Shown here: one piece after another, positions 48,141 to 60,324 of the stretch | How the letters are laid out: every line of letters starts with the position of its first letter | How positions within the stretch are numbered: position 1 is the first letter of the stretch | Origin: Nepenthes gracilis | Lineage: Eukaryota; Streptophyta; Magnoliopsida; Caryophyllales; Nepenthaceae | DNA length: 64,000 bases | Direction: 5' to 3' | NCBI GenBank assembly: GCA_033239525.1 | Contig: BSYO01000004.1 | Span: 3,945,701 to 4,009,700, forward strand | The notes under the pieces: generated by a model | Told to the model about the DNA's origin: nothing | The model's input: only the letters and a program-made list of their open reading frames with translations | Database searches by the model: none | Translations under genes and position numbers: made by a program

Positions 48141-49875
48141 GTGCCACGTACCTCTAGGCAGCTCTATCCCCTTGAACATTACATATCATATCAAAAATTG
48201 TATCCAGCCTACAGTTATTTTTCATCATCTGTCTCCTCACAAACTGAACCACAAACTTATGCTCAAGCGTTTTCTGATCCTAATTGGCGCAAAGCTATAA
48301 ATGATGAGTTACGTGCCTTAGAATCAAATAAGACCTGGATTGTTACTGACCTACCTCCGGGCAAGAAAGCTATCGAATGTCGCTATATTTTCAAATTAAA
48401 ACTCAAAAGTGATGGGAGTATTGAAAGATACAAATGCCAATTAGTGGCAAAGGAATACATGCAACAGGAAGGGGTGGATTACCATGAAACCTTTTCTCCA
48501 GTTGCTAAACTTACCACTGTGCGATGCCTCTTAGCTGTAGCTGCTATAAAAGGATGGCATTTATACCACTTTGATGTCAACAACGCTTTTCTAAATGGAA
48601 TCTTAAATGAAAAAATCTATATGAAATCACCTCCCGGTTATACCACAACAAAACAAAACCAGGTATGCAAACCGTCAAAAAGTATATACGGTCTTAAACA
48701 AGCTTCTAGACAATGGTATTCAAAACTATCCAGCTCCTTGATCCATTTCGGCTTCACTCAATCAAAGGCCGATTACAGCTTATTCACTAAACAAGACAAT
48801 CAATCCTTTACAACCCTCATTGTGTATGTTGATGACATCATTGTTGCCAGTAATTGTTTGGATACAATAGCTTCTATCAAATCTTTTCTAAACCACATCT
48901 TCAAAATCAAAGACTTAGGTGTTCTTCGATATTTTCTTGACATAGAAGTTGCTCGATCACAACAGGGCATCCACATCTGTCAAAGAAAGTACACACTCGA
49001 TATTTTGGCTGACTCTGGCACCATCGGTTGTAAACCTCAGAAACCACCCATGGACCAAAACTTGAAATTAAGTAAGCAAACCGGAGTTGCTCTAGCAGAT
49101 CCAAGTGTGTATCGACGACTCATTGGTTGCCTCCTTTACCTCACCGTTACTCGACCAAAACTTGAAATTAAGTAAGCAAACCGGAGTTGCTCTAGCAGAT
49201 CCAAGTGTGTATCGACGACTCATTGGTTGCCTCCTTTACCTCACCGTTACTCGACTTGACATCGCTTATGCGGTACAAATTTTAAGCCATTTTATGAATC
49301 AACCTACCTCGAATCATTTGAATGCTGCACACCAAGTTTTGCGATATTTAAAACTCAACCCTGGACAAGGCATATTACTTTCTTCAACATCTACCATTCA
49401 ACTACGAGCTTTTTGTGATGCCGACTGGGCGTCCTGTCCAGACACACGTAGATCTATTACCGGTTATTGTGTCTTTCTTGGAAACTCCCTTATTTCTTGG
49501 AAATGCAAGAAATAATCCGTAGTTTCCCGCTCCTCTACTGAAGCAGAATATCGATCCATGGCTGCGACTTGTTGTGAATTATCTTGGCTTCGTTATATTT
49601 TAACTGATTTGCAGGTTTACATCCCCATGCAGTACTTTTATATTGTGATAATCAAGTCGCTCTCCACATTGCCGTGAATCCAGTCTTCCATGAACGCACC
49701 AAACATATCGAGTTGGACTGTTATCTCATTCGTGACAAAATACAAGAAGGACGCATTCGCCCCCATCATGTCACCACCCACAATTAGCTAGCGGACATAT
49801 TCACCAAGCTACTGCCCTCACATCGTTTGAACTTTCATTTGTCCAATATGGGCATTATAAATATATATGCTCCAT
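48141..49875 (+). pseudogene. Nested copia reverse transcriptase and RNase H
   Basis: RT opens with YAQAFSDPNWRKAINDELRA and AIECRYIFKLKLKSDGSIER. It carries FDVNNAFLNG (first Asp), YGLKQASRQWYSKLS and the catalytic YVDDIIVAS (about 48826). The frame ends early at 49175 because of a 100-bp tandem duplication. The second copy opens the RNase H frame again (FCDADWASCPDTRRSITGYC, SLISWKCKK) with a TAA at 49513-49515, then SVVSRSSTEAEYRSMAA in frame after it. Confidence 0.88.
49053..49252 (+). repeat. Exact-length 100-bp tandem duplication in copia RT
   Basis: Two units, 49053-49152 and 49153-49252, beginning gaccaaaacttgaaattaag. A GAC microhomology at the boundary is repeated after the second unit. 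Because 100 is not a multiple of three, the RT frame is shifted and terminates. Confidence 0.95.
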
Positions 49876-49887
49876 CTTGCGGGGGAC

Positions 49888-50214
49888 TATTAGAAAATAT
49901 CTAGTGTATATTAGATAATTTTTCATTATATTAATATTGTATTTTTAGGTAGTGTTTTGTATTTTGGCTATATTAGACTGTTGTATTTTAGGATGGTGTA
50001 TTTTTTACTTTTGGATATTTTATTATACCGTTGTATATATATTGCCCCTCATCCTCCCTCGATGCAAGTGAAGTGTGTAAAAGGCTGCTAAGCCATATTA
50101 ATGCGTTGCCAAAATTTTCTCCATTTTTCAACAACAGCAGTTGAGTTTCTTTTGTCATTCGTCGTCTTCTTCCTTCGTCTTCGCTTTCTTCCCTTGGCCA
50201 TCGCTTTCTTACAG
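49888..50214 (+). repeat. 3' LTR of the nested copia
   Basis: Same termini as the 5' LTR. It is followed by the second GAATC, after which the older copia's RNase H sequence resumes. Confidence 0.93.
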
Positions 50215-50219
50215 AATCA

Positions 50220-52403
50220 CCTATCCAGTCTATATCAGAAAAAGTATTTAACTAGCAAGATGAATTAGTAGAAAATTGAAATCTATAGAATAATGATCCT
50301 TTGATATATCAAAGGATACAGAGTACAGTACCGTAGTGAGTAAACAGTGATGTGGCCATAAACTGGCTAATAAGATAATTGCATAGGTAATATAAGGAAG
50401 AGTAATAGTAAGATAAGAAGGCCTTCCAATGAATTGCCAATAATGGGTTGCATCTGACAAAAGAGAACTATCGGACGAAGTAAGTTACACATTCGGTTCT
50501 AACAGAGTGGGAGCGATCTTACCATCAGTTATGGCAGCACAAGTAAGCAAATCAAAAGAAGATTTTGCTCGAGAAAGATAATATTCTTCAGAATATAAGG
50601 TTACTTCAATGCTTGATAAATTAACTTAAATGTCCAAAATCCTTCATTTCAAATTGTTAATGTAGAAAAGTTTTAACAAAATAGATCCCAATACGATCAT
50701 CTCCAGTAATAATCATATCAACAGCGTAGAATAAATAAGAACAGTGCCAGATGATATTGTACGTATGAAAATAGCGGAGTCACGAGTAATGCACAACGAA
50801 GGTGGCCAACTTTTTTTGGAGAATGGTCATACCTGAATGGGTCGCATGTAGACTTCCTCGATCAAGTCGCCATAAAGAAAGGCATTCTTGATATCCATTT
50901 GTAAAAGGTTCCATTGATGAATGACGATGACAGCAATCAACGAACGAACAAATGTGAGATGAGCCACCGGTGCAAAAGTCTTTCAAACATTTATCTTGGA
51001 TCTCATATGACTTTTAACTTTTCACCAAATCGATATAGAAAGCAAAGTCTGTAGTTTGTTAGTTAATTGGTTTCAGTCAAAAGTCATGTGATTGTAACAT
51101 GCAAAATCAATAATCCAAGAAGGATTATTTGGAGTGGCAGATAGGCAAGTGTAGAGATAGAACCTGCACAGGATAGGATTTGATTGACAATTGTCTCAAG
51201 ATCTTCGGTAGATAGAATAGAAGATGGAGTACTAGAGTCTGATGTGGTTGGTTCAATCTAGGTAATAGTTGTTGTTCAAAGTCAGTATGAATGCCAATTC
51301 TAGGAGGAGCACTTCTTTTTGGGTCAATTATATTTTGAATGACCTTTTGCATGATAATATCGGCATATATTTGGATCATATGATGGTCAATAATCGGATC
51401 CGGAGTTGTGATGCAAAAATATAGAATTGGGATTTTGTGAGGGAATCGTAAGAACTATCTCCATCGGTTGAGACCTCTTGGTTTGAAGACGAGTTTCTTC
51501 AAAAATAAGCTCAACAACCGCACTATCAAGTGAAGAACAATGATGCCTATACAACTAATAAGCCCAAGTAGGGTCAAATTCGTCACGAAGAGCCATAAGA
51601 AATTGAGTAAAATGAAATCCATCCTGATAATCTACAAATTTCTTAAGCTCTATTAGAGGCTCCCACGTGGTTTAGTCAATATCAACTAATTATAGAAATA
51701 GCACATTTGAGAGTAGAAATCACTTATTGATTGGCCAGATTATTATATATAACTCACACATAATATGATATTAATGAGCAAACTCCGCAGAGGAGTAGCA
51801 TTGTTATAGAAAGTCTTAGACATATTTAGCAACTTCAAATCAACAAAATAACATGTTGATAGATAGAATAAATGTATTTGCAATCCATGTAATAATTATA
51901 TGGTTAATATTATCCCAATCTTTAACATGATCAGTAAAATTGAGTTTATTTAAGAAACCTCCTGTTGCAATAGCTTGTGTTCTCCTGTCATGTGTTTGCC
52001 AAAGAATGTGCAATGACGACAACGAAGAAAATGACACAACTCTGTAGATTGTTGTACCGAGAAAATGATGAGCATCCTGTAGATCAAATGTCAGCAATGA
52101 GTGCAAAGGATGGATTCGAAGCAAAGTGGTCACCACAAATTTGGTTGGAGCACAAATCCCAGGCATGGAGGTAGAGGCAGCACACGGGCCCGGTCAAGTG
52201 AAATGAATCAGATGCCGGAGATGGAGAAGACACAAATCACGGAGGTCGCCATTGAGAAGACGACACAAATTTGAGATGGGCAGTGTCTTTCGGTAGACAA
52301 TGACAATGTTGACAAAGCAGACACAAACCCTCGGTCGGTGACGCTGACAATGATGATGCCAAAGAGAGCAAATTGAATGGCTGTCAAATGGGCTTTGATA
52401 CTT
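50220..52403 (-). pseudogene. Remnants of copia gag-pol, heavily decayed
   Basis: The clearest piece is at about 50947-50835: VRSLIAVIVIHQWNLLQMDI then KNAFLYGDLIEEVYMRPIQV. This is the copia RT segment with the first catalytic Asp (QMDvKnAFLnGdL). Elsewhere stops and frameshifts prevent assignment, apart from the gag-like piece near 51900. PRxGIHTDFEQQL at about 51300 may be from the integrase-RT linker. Confidence 0.65.
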
Positions 52404-53529
52404 TGTCAAAAATAGTTAGTGTTTAGAAGACAAACAATACGAATGAAAAATACTTGTGCATTTCACCTTATTTGTCTTACAATAAAATGTCCTTTATATA
52501 AAATGGTCAATACAAAATGTATATAGAAAATAATAATTATAAAAATATAGAGAATATTTATAGAATATTTTGATTCTGTAATATTATATATTTAAAAATA
52601 TAATATTACAAAATATTATAAAATATATTATTATTATATTTGACAGCTTATAGCAAGCTAAAATCTAACTTAACAACAGGTCTCCTTTGCAATGGAGGCA
52701 CATAGATCCTCGCCAGTATATTATGTCTGCATAGAGCAGCAATTAAAGGAAAGCAAAGCAAGTACAGATATCAATGGTTGAACCCAGCTAGGAATCAGAG
52801 TCAGACACATCTTAAAGAGGGATGGACGAAAATATCTGTATTACTCGCATCCATATAGGTATCAATCCAATTAGATGATATATATTGATATTAGATATTT
52901 AGAGGCAAAAACTTTTCACAGACTGTAACCTAGGGACAAATACCAGCCGATATATCAAAAAATATTAGGTGCCCCAGCCATTATATCACCAATATGACGA
53001 CGTATCATAATTTTATCGCAATATCGAAGGTCCACTATCATTGTATATAGGCCGACACCAGGGGCCATAACCACAAGACTTTCAAGCCTCCAATGTGAAT
53101 GGAGATTACATACCATTCCACTACTCCCTTGAATCAAAAACAGATGTTAGAGGCTACGAATTGAAAATACAAAAGACAACATAGAAGAAACCTTTTTTTC
53201 ACGATTTCCTGAATGCTGGAGATTCCAACTGCCAAGATAACTGCATCAGCTTTCACTCTGTCATTCCCACAACTTACTTCTGAAATGCATCCTGTTTCCT
53301 CACTGAAGAAGAAATCGGTTACTGCTCTACCCTTACGAAACTCACAGCCTTCACTTCTCAGTAAGTCCTTCCATGGTTCAAAAATATTTTCCCTTACAGT
53401 TCCACGGCACATCATCACATCAAAATTTTTCTGCGGCATTTATAGAGTTGCAGTTCAAACATAAAAGGAAAGGGCCCACAGGACAGAAGAGAAGTTGGTA
53501 TTTCTAAATTAGTCATACTGTGATCGTAT

Positions 53530-54101
53530 TGTCAGAAATATGTCCCAAATGACGAGACGTATGAATTATTAATTTATTGAATTAATTAAAATAATCATAT
53601 TAGTTTATATATATAATAATAAAGAGAAATTTTCTAAAAGATACGCCTGTTCAAATCGTATCCTTTAATGGAAATGATATGTTATTTCTCAAATGATGTG
53701 TCCTTTGATGAATAGATATGTCTCTTTGAGATATACTCGTTGAACGAAAGGATATCACTTCTTAACAGTTATATCTGTTCAAGACACATCACTTAGGTGA
53801 AAGGAGGGGATTTTGGTAATTTGGGAATGTTCCTCTTTTCCTCTATAAAAGGACGTCCTTGGCCATCATTTGAGGGACACACAAAACTTGTATAACATTT
53901 AACAAGTTATAAGGAGAAGAGAGAGAAAGCATCTCCCGGTTCTTCGAGACAAGAACGATTACAGTTGGATATAAAAGTTTAATGATCATGGATCCAGGTA
54001 CGTACATTTATTATTTATACATAATTATGATTGATGAATGAAGAAATATGATAATCAAGATCCTGTGAAATTAAAGTATTATCCCACTAAAGTTTCTTAC
54101 A
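53530..54101 (+). repeat. 5' LTR of the 53.5-kb copia
   Basis: It contains several variations of gatatgtcntttgag-like motifs (53640-53790) before a TATA box at 53844, and ctcccggttcttcgagacaa near 53934 in R/U5. Confidence 0.93.
53844..53850 (+). promoter_or_regulatory. LTR TATA box (TATAAAA)
   Basis: In cctctataaaaggacgtcc; the 3' LTR has the same box at 60068-60074. This is the expected core promoter of the element. Confidence 0.7.
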
Positions 54102-55430
54102 TGTGATATCAGAACATCGGTTCTAATTATTGTATTTCTTCCAATTAAAATAATTTATGCATCATTTTCTTCTCGACCTTGTATGGCCATCGATTCTGGT
54201 CTTGTTGTTTTTTAATTGCATCCAGATTGGGTCGTCGCCGGTTGCAATATGTCGGTCGAATCCGTGCCGGTTAGTCGCCGGTTAGTAAGTGACGTTTAAC
54301 GACGATTGTCGATCGGCACCGTTGCAAGGGTTTTTAGGCAAGGAACAGAGAAATTGAAACAACAAATATGTTTCTTTATCCTATATCGAAATATTTACTG
54401 GATTTTTCAACGAATCCATTTTCCATCGAACCCATCGCCGATTGTTGCCGGCCGACATGAACAGTTGCTGGATTTTGGCGACATTAACAGAACCACGGTT
54501 GCAATCGTTCCTTAATCTATCTAGTAGGCGACGATTGAAATCGATTCATGTTGTCGATTGGCTACGGCAATGGGAACGGCATCGGTTGTTGCCATTACTG
54601 GTACCGCAGGGAGAAGAAAGCAGAATGTCGAAGAAGATGAACAAGGCAAAGTAATATATTAAATCATGTAATATTTATTTTATAAAAGGTAAAATGAAAA
54701 TGAAATAATATATATAATTATATATTTGTTTTGTATTAACGTAAAACAAAATTAATAATATAATATAATATATATATTTGTTTATTATATATTGTGTTAT
54801 ATATAAAAGTAATTGTTTATTTGTTTAATATCTGCAATTTAATTATGTGAAATTTAAATTTATCATGATTATATGCTATGTGTTTAGATTTGTACAGATA
54901 TTATTTGTGATATTGTACAAAGTAATTGTGATTGAATATCTATATAATGATGTAGTCTGGTAGCCGAAAGTGGGGTCCGACTAAATGGTTTTATAGATAT
55001 TAAATCATAGAATGAAAAATTGATATAGTTATCCCATATATTAATTTAATTGCTTTGTATATTTAAAGTGTTACAATTTTTCGATCAGTAGATATTATGG
55101 TAGGCCCAAAGGTGCACCAACTTCTACATGATTGATTAATTGAATATGATGATTAATAAGTATTCATTATTTCAAATAGGATCATGGATACCCAAAGGTA
55201 ACAGACTTATTTAAATTTTGGAATATTATTAATTATTTCTGTAAGTGATTGGGAATCACTATAATAGTTTGTTAGTGTGTTATAATTACACCCAAAGGTG
55301 GATTATAATGACGCTATTTATATTTTATGTTCCTCCTATTTTAATTCAAAGTATTAATATTGAGCATGTTAATTTGTTGCAGTATCTATTCCGATTTCGC
55401 TACATTCTCACGCTTCTTCTGTTTCGATAT
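54102..55430 (+). other. Long untranslated leader of the 53.5-kb copia
   Basis: No coding similarity. The first part (54220-54600) is rich in gtcgccggt and cgacgattg-like short repeats and has higher GC. The second part is AT-rich, with three gtttgttagtgtg/tacccaaaggt(aac)-type repeats (caaaggtgcacc 55111, ccaaaggtaac 55192, cccaaaggtgga 55290). Confidence 0.6.
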
Positions 55431-55433
55431 TCA

Positions 55434-56180
55434 ATGGAACTAATTTTTCTGATTGGCTTGAGCAAGTCCAGTTTCATCTTGGTGTGCTGGATCTTGATAT
55501 TGCATTCAGATAAGCCTACTGCTATTACTGATTCAAGTAGTGATGAGGAAAAATCTTATTAGAGCATGGGAAAATCGAACAGAATAAGCATGATGTTTAT
55601 GAGAATGACTATGGCGAACAATATTAAATCTACACTTCCTGAAACTGAAAACGCTAAGGACTTACTGAAAACTATTGAAAATCGTTTCCGATCTGCGGAT
55701 AAGTCTCTTACTGGAACACTGATGGCAAAACTTACTACCATGAAATTTGATGGTACTCAAGGAATGTATGAACACATTCTTGAGATGACCAATTTAACTG
55801 CCAAACTCAAAGCCCTTGGTATGGATGTGAATGAATCTTTCCTTGTTCAGTTTATAATGAATTATCTTCCTCCTCAGTATGGATCTTTCCAAATTCATTA
55901 CAATACTATCAAAAATAAATGGAATGTTAATGAATTGGGAAGCATGTTGGTTCAAGATGAGGCAAGACTCAAACAATAAGAAATTCATTCAATAAATTTA
56001 ACGGGTTATGGTGGTAAAGGAAAGAAGAAGAGAAAAAGATAGAGCATTAAGGCTGGATCATCAAAGGATAAAGAGCCCCATTCTGGTACAGGGACTCAAA
56101 AGAAGGGAAGCAATGCAAAGTATCACTTTTGTAAAAAAGTAGGACACTTTAAGAAGGATTGCTATAAAAGAAAGGCTTAG
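55434..56180 (+). pseudogene. Copia gag (53.5-kb element)
   Basis: NGTNFSDWLEQVQFHLGVLD (about 55438) is the conserved gag opening. After a frame break the frame from 55566 reads SNRISMMFMRMTMANNIKST and LNAKL..-like conserved gag core (MKFDGTQGMYEHILEMTNLT, MNYLPPQYGSFQIHYN) to 55979. One CCHC knuckle is near 56123 (CKKVGHFKKDC; the first Cys of the motif appears as YHF). Confidence 0.82.
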
Positions 56181-56249
56181 TTAGAAAAGAAATGTGAGCA
56201 TTTGGCTTATGTATGTTCTGAATCAAATCTAATTGAAATACCTTCTAAT

Positions 56250-57490
56250 ATATTGTGGTTCGATTCAGGCTTTAACGTTCATGTTTCTAAATAGATGCAG
56301 GGATTCCTTACAACCCAGATGCTAAACCAAAATGAAAATTTTATTGTCCTGGGAAATAGTGTCAAAGTTCCTGTTTCTGCTATTGGAACTTTTCGTTTAT
56401 TTATTGATACTGGAATGTATTTAGATTTGTTGGAGACACTTTACGTACCTTCAATTTCTAGAAATCTTATTTCTATTTCCAAACTTGATCTTCAAGGCTA
56501 TTCTTTAAAGTTTGAAAATAAAAGAATTAGCATATACAAAAATAAAACCTTCTTTGGTTCTGGAATTCTTTCTGATGGTCTCTACAAAATAAACCTTGAC
56601 CAAAATTTTGCCGAAACTCTCATGACCCTGCATCATAATGTTGGAACAAAACGTAAATATATGAATGAAAACTCTTCTTCCTTGTGGTATAAAAGATTAT
56701 GTCATATATCTAAAGATCGTATGAAAAGATTAGTAAATAAAGGAATCTTACCTAACCTTGATTTTTCTAATCTTGATATATGTGTAGATTATATTAAATG
56801 AAAACAAACCAAATATACAAAGAAAGGTGCCACAAGAAGTTCAGAACTTTTAGAGATTATCCATACAAATATTTGTGGACCTTTTGATTCTCCATCTTTA
56901 GGAGGAAAAAAATATTTTATCACCTTTATTGATGATTTTTCACGTTACTGTTATATCTATTTATTGCATGAAAAATCTCAGGCCGCAAATATTTTGGAAA
57001 TATATATTTCTGATGTTGAGAGGCAATTAAATAAAAGTGTGAAAATCATTCGATCTGATAGAGGTGGTGAATATTACGGCAAATATGATGTATCAAGACA
57101 ATGTCCTGACCCTTTTGCTGAGCTATTAGAAAAACATGGCATATGTGCACAATATACTATACCAGGTACGCCACAGCAGAATGGTGTTACCGAACGGCGT
57201 AATCGTACATTAATGGACATGGTTAGAAGTATGTTGAGTTATTCATCTTTACCTAAATTTTTGTGGATGGAAGCCCTTAAGACTGTTGTTTATATTCTTA
57301 ACCGGGTTCCTAGTAAAGCAGTTTCCAAAACTCCTTTCGAGTTACAGACTGGAAGAAAATCGAGTATTCAACACCTACATATTTGGGGGTGTCCAAGAGA
57401 GGTCGAATGCATAAATCCACAAGAAAAGAAATTAGATTTGGTCAATTAGTGGATACTTTATTGGTTATCCAGAGAAATCTAAAGGGTATA
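56250..57490 (+). pseudogene. Copia protease and integrase (53.5-kb element)
   Basis: The protease active site is damaged: WFDSGFNVHVSK instead of WxxDSGAxxH, with a TAG right after it. Integrase has LWYKRLCHISKDRMKRLV (the HHCC histidines) but only one of its two cysteines is clear. The core then reads [37 protein letters not shown] (Asp) and [15 protein letters not shown] (Glu). Last, [20 protein letters not shown] and HIWGCP lead to a TAG at 57447. Stops at 56799 and elsewhere make it non-functional. Confidence 0.85.
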
Positions 57491-57739
57491 GATTTTACTG
57501 TCCTAACCACAGTATGAGAATAATAGATACCGGTAATGCTAGATTCTTTAAAAATGGTGAAATCAGTGGGAGTGATATTTCACAAAATGTGGAGATAAAA
57601 GAAATTAGGGTACAAGTCCCTATACCCATAATTTCTAAACAAACTGTTGTTCCGACTGTTATTGAATAACAGATTGACAATTCTATCCTCCATAATGAAA
57701 TTGTCACCATTGAACATAATGTAGAACAGTCACAAGAAG

Positions 57740-59389
57740 TAGTATTAAGAAGATCTCATAGGGAAAGGAGATTTGCTATTTCAAATGACTATTTGATTTA
57801 TTTACAAGAATTTGAGTATGATATAGGGATATATGATGATTCGGTTTCTTTCCAACAAGCCATAAAAAGAAATGATTCTTCTAAATGGATTAATGCCATG
57901 AAAGATGAGTTAGAATCGATGGCACATAATGAAGTCTGGGATCTTGTTGAATTGCCTGATAGTTGTAGAACAGTTGGTTGTAAATGGGTGTTTAAAATCA
58001 AACGCGACTCTAAAGGCAATATCGAACGATATAAGGTTAGACTTGTTGCTAAAGGTTATACTCAAAAGGATGGCATTGATTATAAGGAGACTTTTTCTCC
58101 AATTTCTAAAAAGGACTCTTTAAGAATCATAATAACATTGGTAGCACATTTTGACCTAGAGTTGCACCAAATAGATGTAAAAATTGATTTTCTAAATGAA
58201 AGCTTAGATGAAGAAGTTTACATGAAACAACCTGAAGGATTCTCTAACAAAGGACAAGAGAACTTAGTTTACAAATTAAAGAAATCAATATATGGACTTA
58301 AACAAGCCTCACGACAATGGTACCTTAAGTTTCATGATACCATTTTATCCTTCGATTTTATAGAAAATACCGTTGATCGGTGTATATACCTGAAGGTCAG
58401 TGTGAGCAAATTTATATTTTTGGTTCTATATGTTGATGATATATTACTTGCAAGCAGTAATATTGGGTTGTTACACGAGACTAAGGGTTATCTCTCTAAA
58501 AATTTTGATCTGAAAGATATGGGTGAGGCAACTGATGTGATAGGAATAGAAATATTCCGAAATAGATCACATAGATTATTGGGATTGTCTTAGAAAGGAT
58601 ATATCAAGAAAATTTTAGAGAGATTTGGGATGGAAAATCAATGTGCGTGATGATTGCTCCAAATTCGGAAGGTGATAAATTCAGTTTAATACAATGTCCA
58701 CAAAATGAATGGGAACGAAATCAAATGAAAGATATTCCTTATGCGTCTGCTGTAGGAAGTTTGATGTATGTACAGATTTACACCAAACCAAATATAAGTT
58801 TCGCAGTTAGTATGCTCGGACGATACCAAAGCAATCCTGGTATGGATTATTGGAAAGCTGCAAAGAAAGTGATGAGATACTTGCAAGGAACTAAAGATTA
58901 CATGCTTACTTATAAGAAGTCCGATCATTTGGAGGTGATAGGATATTCAGATTCAGACTATATTGGATGTTCAGATACCAGAAAGTCTACATTTGGATAT
59001 ATTTTTCTTTTGGCTGGAGGAGCTATTTCATGGAAAAGTGCTCCACGATAGAAGTAGAGTTTGAGGCATGCTTTAAAGCCACAATACATACATTATGGCT
59101 ACGGAATTTTATTTCAGGACTTGAAATTGTTGACAGTATAGTCAGGCCGCTGAAAATTTATTGTGATAATTTCGCAGCTGTTTTCTTCTCAAAGAACGAC
59201 AAGTATTCAAAGGGTGCTAAGCATATGGAAATTGAATACCTTGCCGTTAAAAGTGAAATTCAGAAACAAAAAGTGTCAATAGAGCATATTAGCACCAAAC
59301 TTATGATTGCAGATCCATTAACTAAAGGTTTACCTCCAAAAGTATTTGTAGATCATGTTGACAGTATGGGTATTTGTCGTTACCCATAA
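57740..59389 (+). pseudogene. Copia reverse transcriptase and RNase H (53.5-kb element)
   Basis: RT is long and nearly intact: FQQAIKRNDSSKWINAMKDE, VGCKWVFKIKRDSKGNIERY, LHQIDVKIDFLNES (Asp kept, but the usual K-A/T-AFLNG altered), YGLKQASRQWYLKFH and YVDDILLASSN (about 58429). It is stopped at 58593. RNase H follows: IPYASAVGSLMYVQIYTKPN, ISWKSAPR with a stop where KQ is normally found, then VEFEACFKATIHTLWL, CDNFAAVFFSKNDK and ADPLTKGLPPK to a natural end at 59389. Confidence 0.88.
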
Positions 59390-59752
59390 TATAATGATAT
59401 TGCTCTGATATTTGAGATCTCACATAATGTGTTTCTGATATATCCTATTTATTCTATATTGTTCAAACTTAAAGTTTTGAATTGATAATAGGGCCAGTCT
59501 CTCACTAAGACATTATTGTTGGACCGTATGATATTTCTCATTTAAGATTTAATCATATAATTTACAGGTGTTGTAGTACATTGAAGGAATTATGTTGCAT
59601 AATGATATGGAACCGCCATGACTCGCATTTGTCGATTATTTGATTATAAGATTATGACATATAAACTATTAATGGATTATAATATTGCGCACTTAAAGTT
59701 TGTTTTAATTAATTCAGATAAATATTATTGTCATATAGGTCAAGTGGGAGAA

Positions 59753-60324
59753 TGTTAGAAATATGTTCCACATAACGAGACATATGAATTATTAATTTAT
59801 TAAATTAATTAAAATAATCCTATTAGTTTATATATATAATAATAAAGAGAAATTTTCTAAAAGACACACCTGTTCAAATCGTATCCTTTGATGGAAAGGA
59901 TATGTTATTTCTCAAATGATGTGTCCTTTGGTGAATAGATATGTCCCTTTGAGACATACCCGTTGAGCGAAAGGATATCACTTCTCAACAGTTATATCTG
60001 TTCAAGACACATCACTTGGGTGAAAGAAGGGGCATTTTGGTAATTTGGGAATGATCCTCTCTCCCTCTATAAAAGGACGTCCTTGGCCATCATTTGAGGG
60101 ACACACCAAACTTGTATAACATTTAACAAGTTATAAGGAGAAGAGAGAGAAATCATCTCCCGGTTCTTCGAGACAAGAACGATTAAGTTGGGTATAAAAG
60201 TTTAATGATCATGGATCCAAGTACGTATATTTATTATTTATACATAATTATGATTGATAAATAAAGAAATATGATAATCAAGATCCTGTGAAATTAAAGT
60301 ATTATCTCACTAAAGTTTCTTACA
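59753..60324 (+). repeat. 3' LTR of the 53.5-kb copia
   Basis: Same length and ends as the 5' LTR, followed by CGTAT. Intron sequence of the FAD gene continues to the exon at 60579. Confidence 0.93.

Larger units (their letters stand above)
44853..50214 (+). mobile_element. Ty1/copia retrotransposon nested in the older copia
   Basis: LTRs of 326 bp (44853-45178) and 327 bp (49888-50214), both starting TATTAGAAAATATC and ending TTTCTTACA. A perfect TSD GAATC lies at 44848-44852 and 50215-50219. The first base pair is TA instead of the canonical TG in both LTRs, so it was inherited rather than mutated after insertion. The PBS tggtatcagagagg starts at 45179. A polypurine tract cttgcgggggac precedes the 3' LTR. 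The protein order gag-PR-INT-RT-RH is that of copia. The element carries several stops and one 100-bp duplication. Confidence 0.93.
44166..52645 (-). mobile_element. Old degenerate Ty1/copia element, minus strand, host of a nested copia
   Basis: Two similar terminal segments, 52645-52404 (5' LTR, starting TGTCAAATATAAT) and 44398-44166 (3' LTR, starting TGTCAATATAG), frame the region. The 5' LTR is followed by gtatcaaagcccatttga, a degenerate initiator-Met PBS. The 3' LTR is preceded by the polypurine tract GAGGGGAA (44406-44399). Coding remnants lie on the minus strand: a gag-like piece at 51840-52100 (FLNKLNFTDHVKDWDNINHI), an RT piece near 50990-50830 and RNase H pieces on both sides of 44853/50219. 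The element lies wholly within an intron of the FAD gene. No TSD was recognisable. Confidence 0.75.
53530..60324 (+). mobile_element. Ty1/copia retrotransposon in an intron of the FAD gene
   Basis: LTRs of 572 bp each (53530-54101 and 59753-60324), starting TGTCAGAAATATGT/TGTTAGAAATATGT and ending TTTCTTACA. A perfect TSD CGTAT lies at 53525-53529 and 60325-60329. A PBS-like tgtgatatcagaac starts at 54102. The polypurine tract aagtgggagaa abuts the 3' LTR. An untranslated leader of about 1.3 kb precedes gag. All five domains are recognisable, but stops interrupt gag, PR and INT. LTR differences near the 5' end are mainly C/T and G/A. Confidence 0.93.

Noticed and set aside
53440..53529. Possible lost exon next to the copia insertion
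   Set aside because: Translation of both flanks (also 60330-60578) gave no match to the missing protein part.
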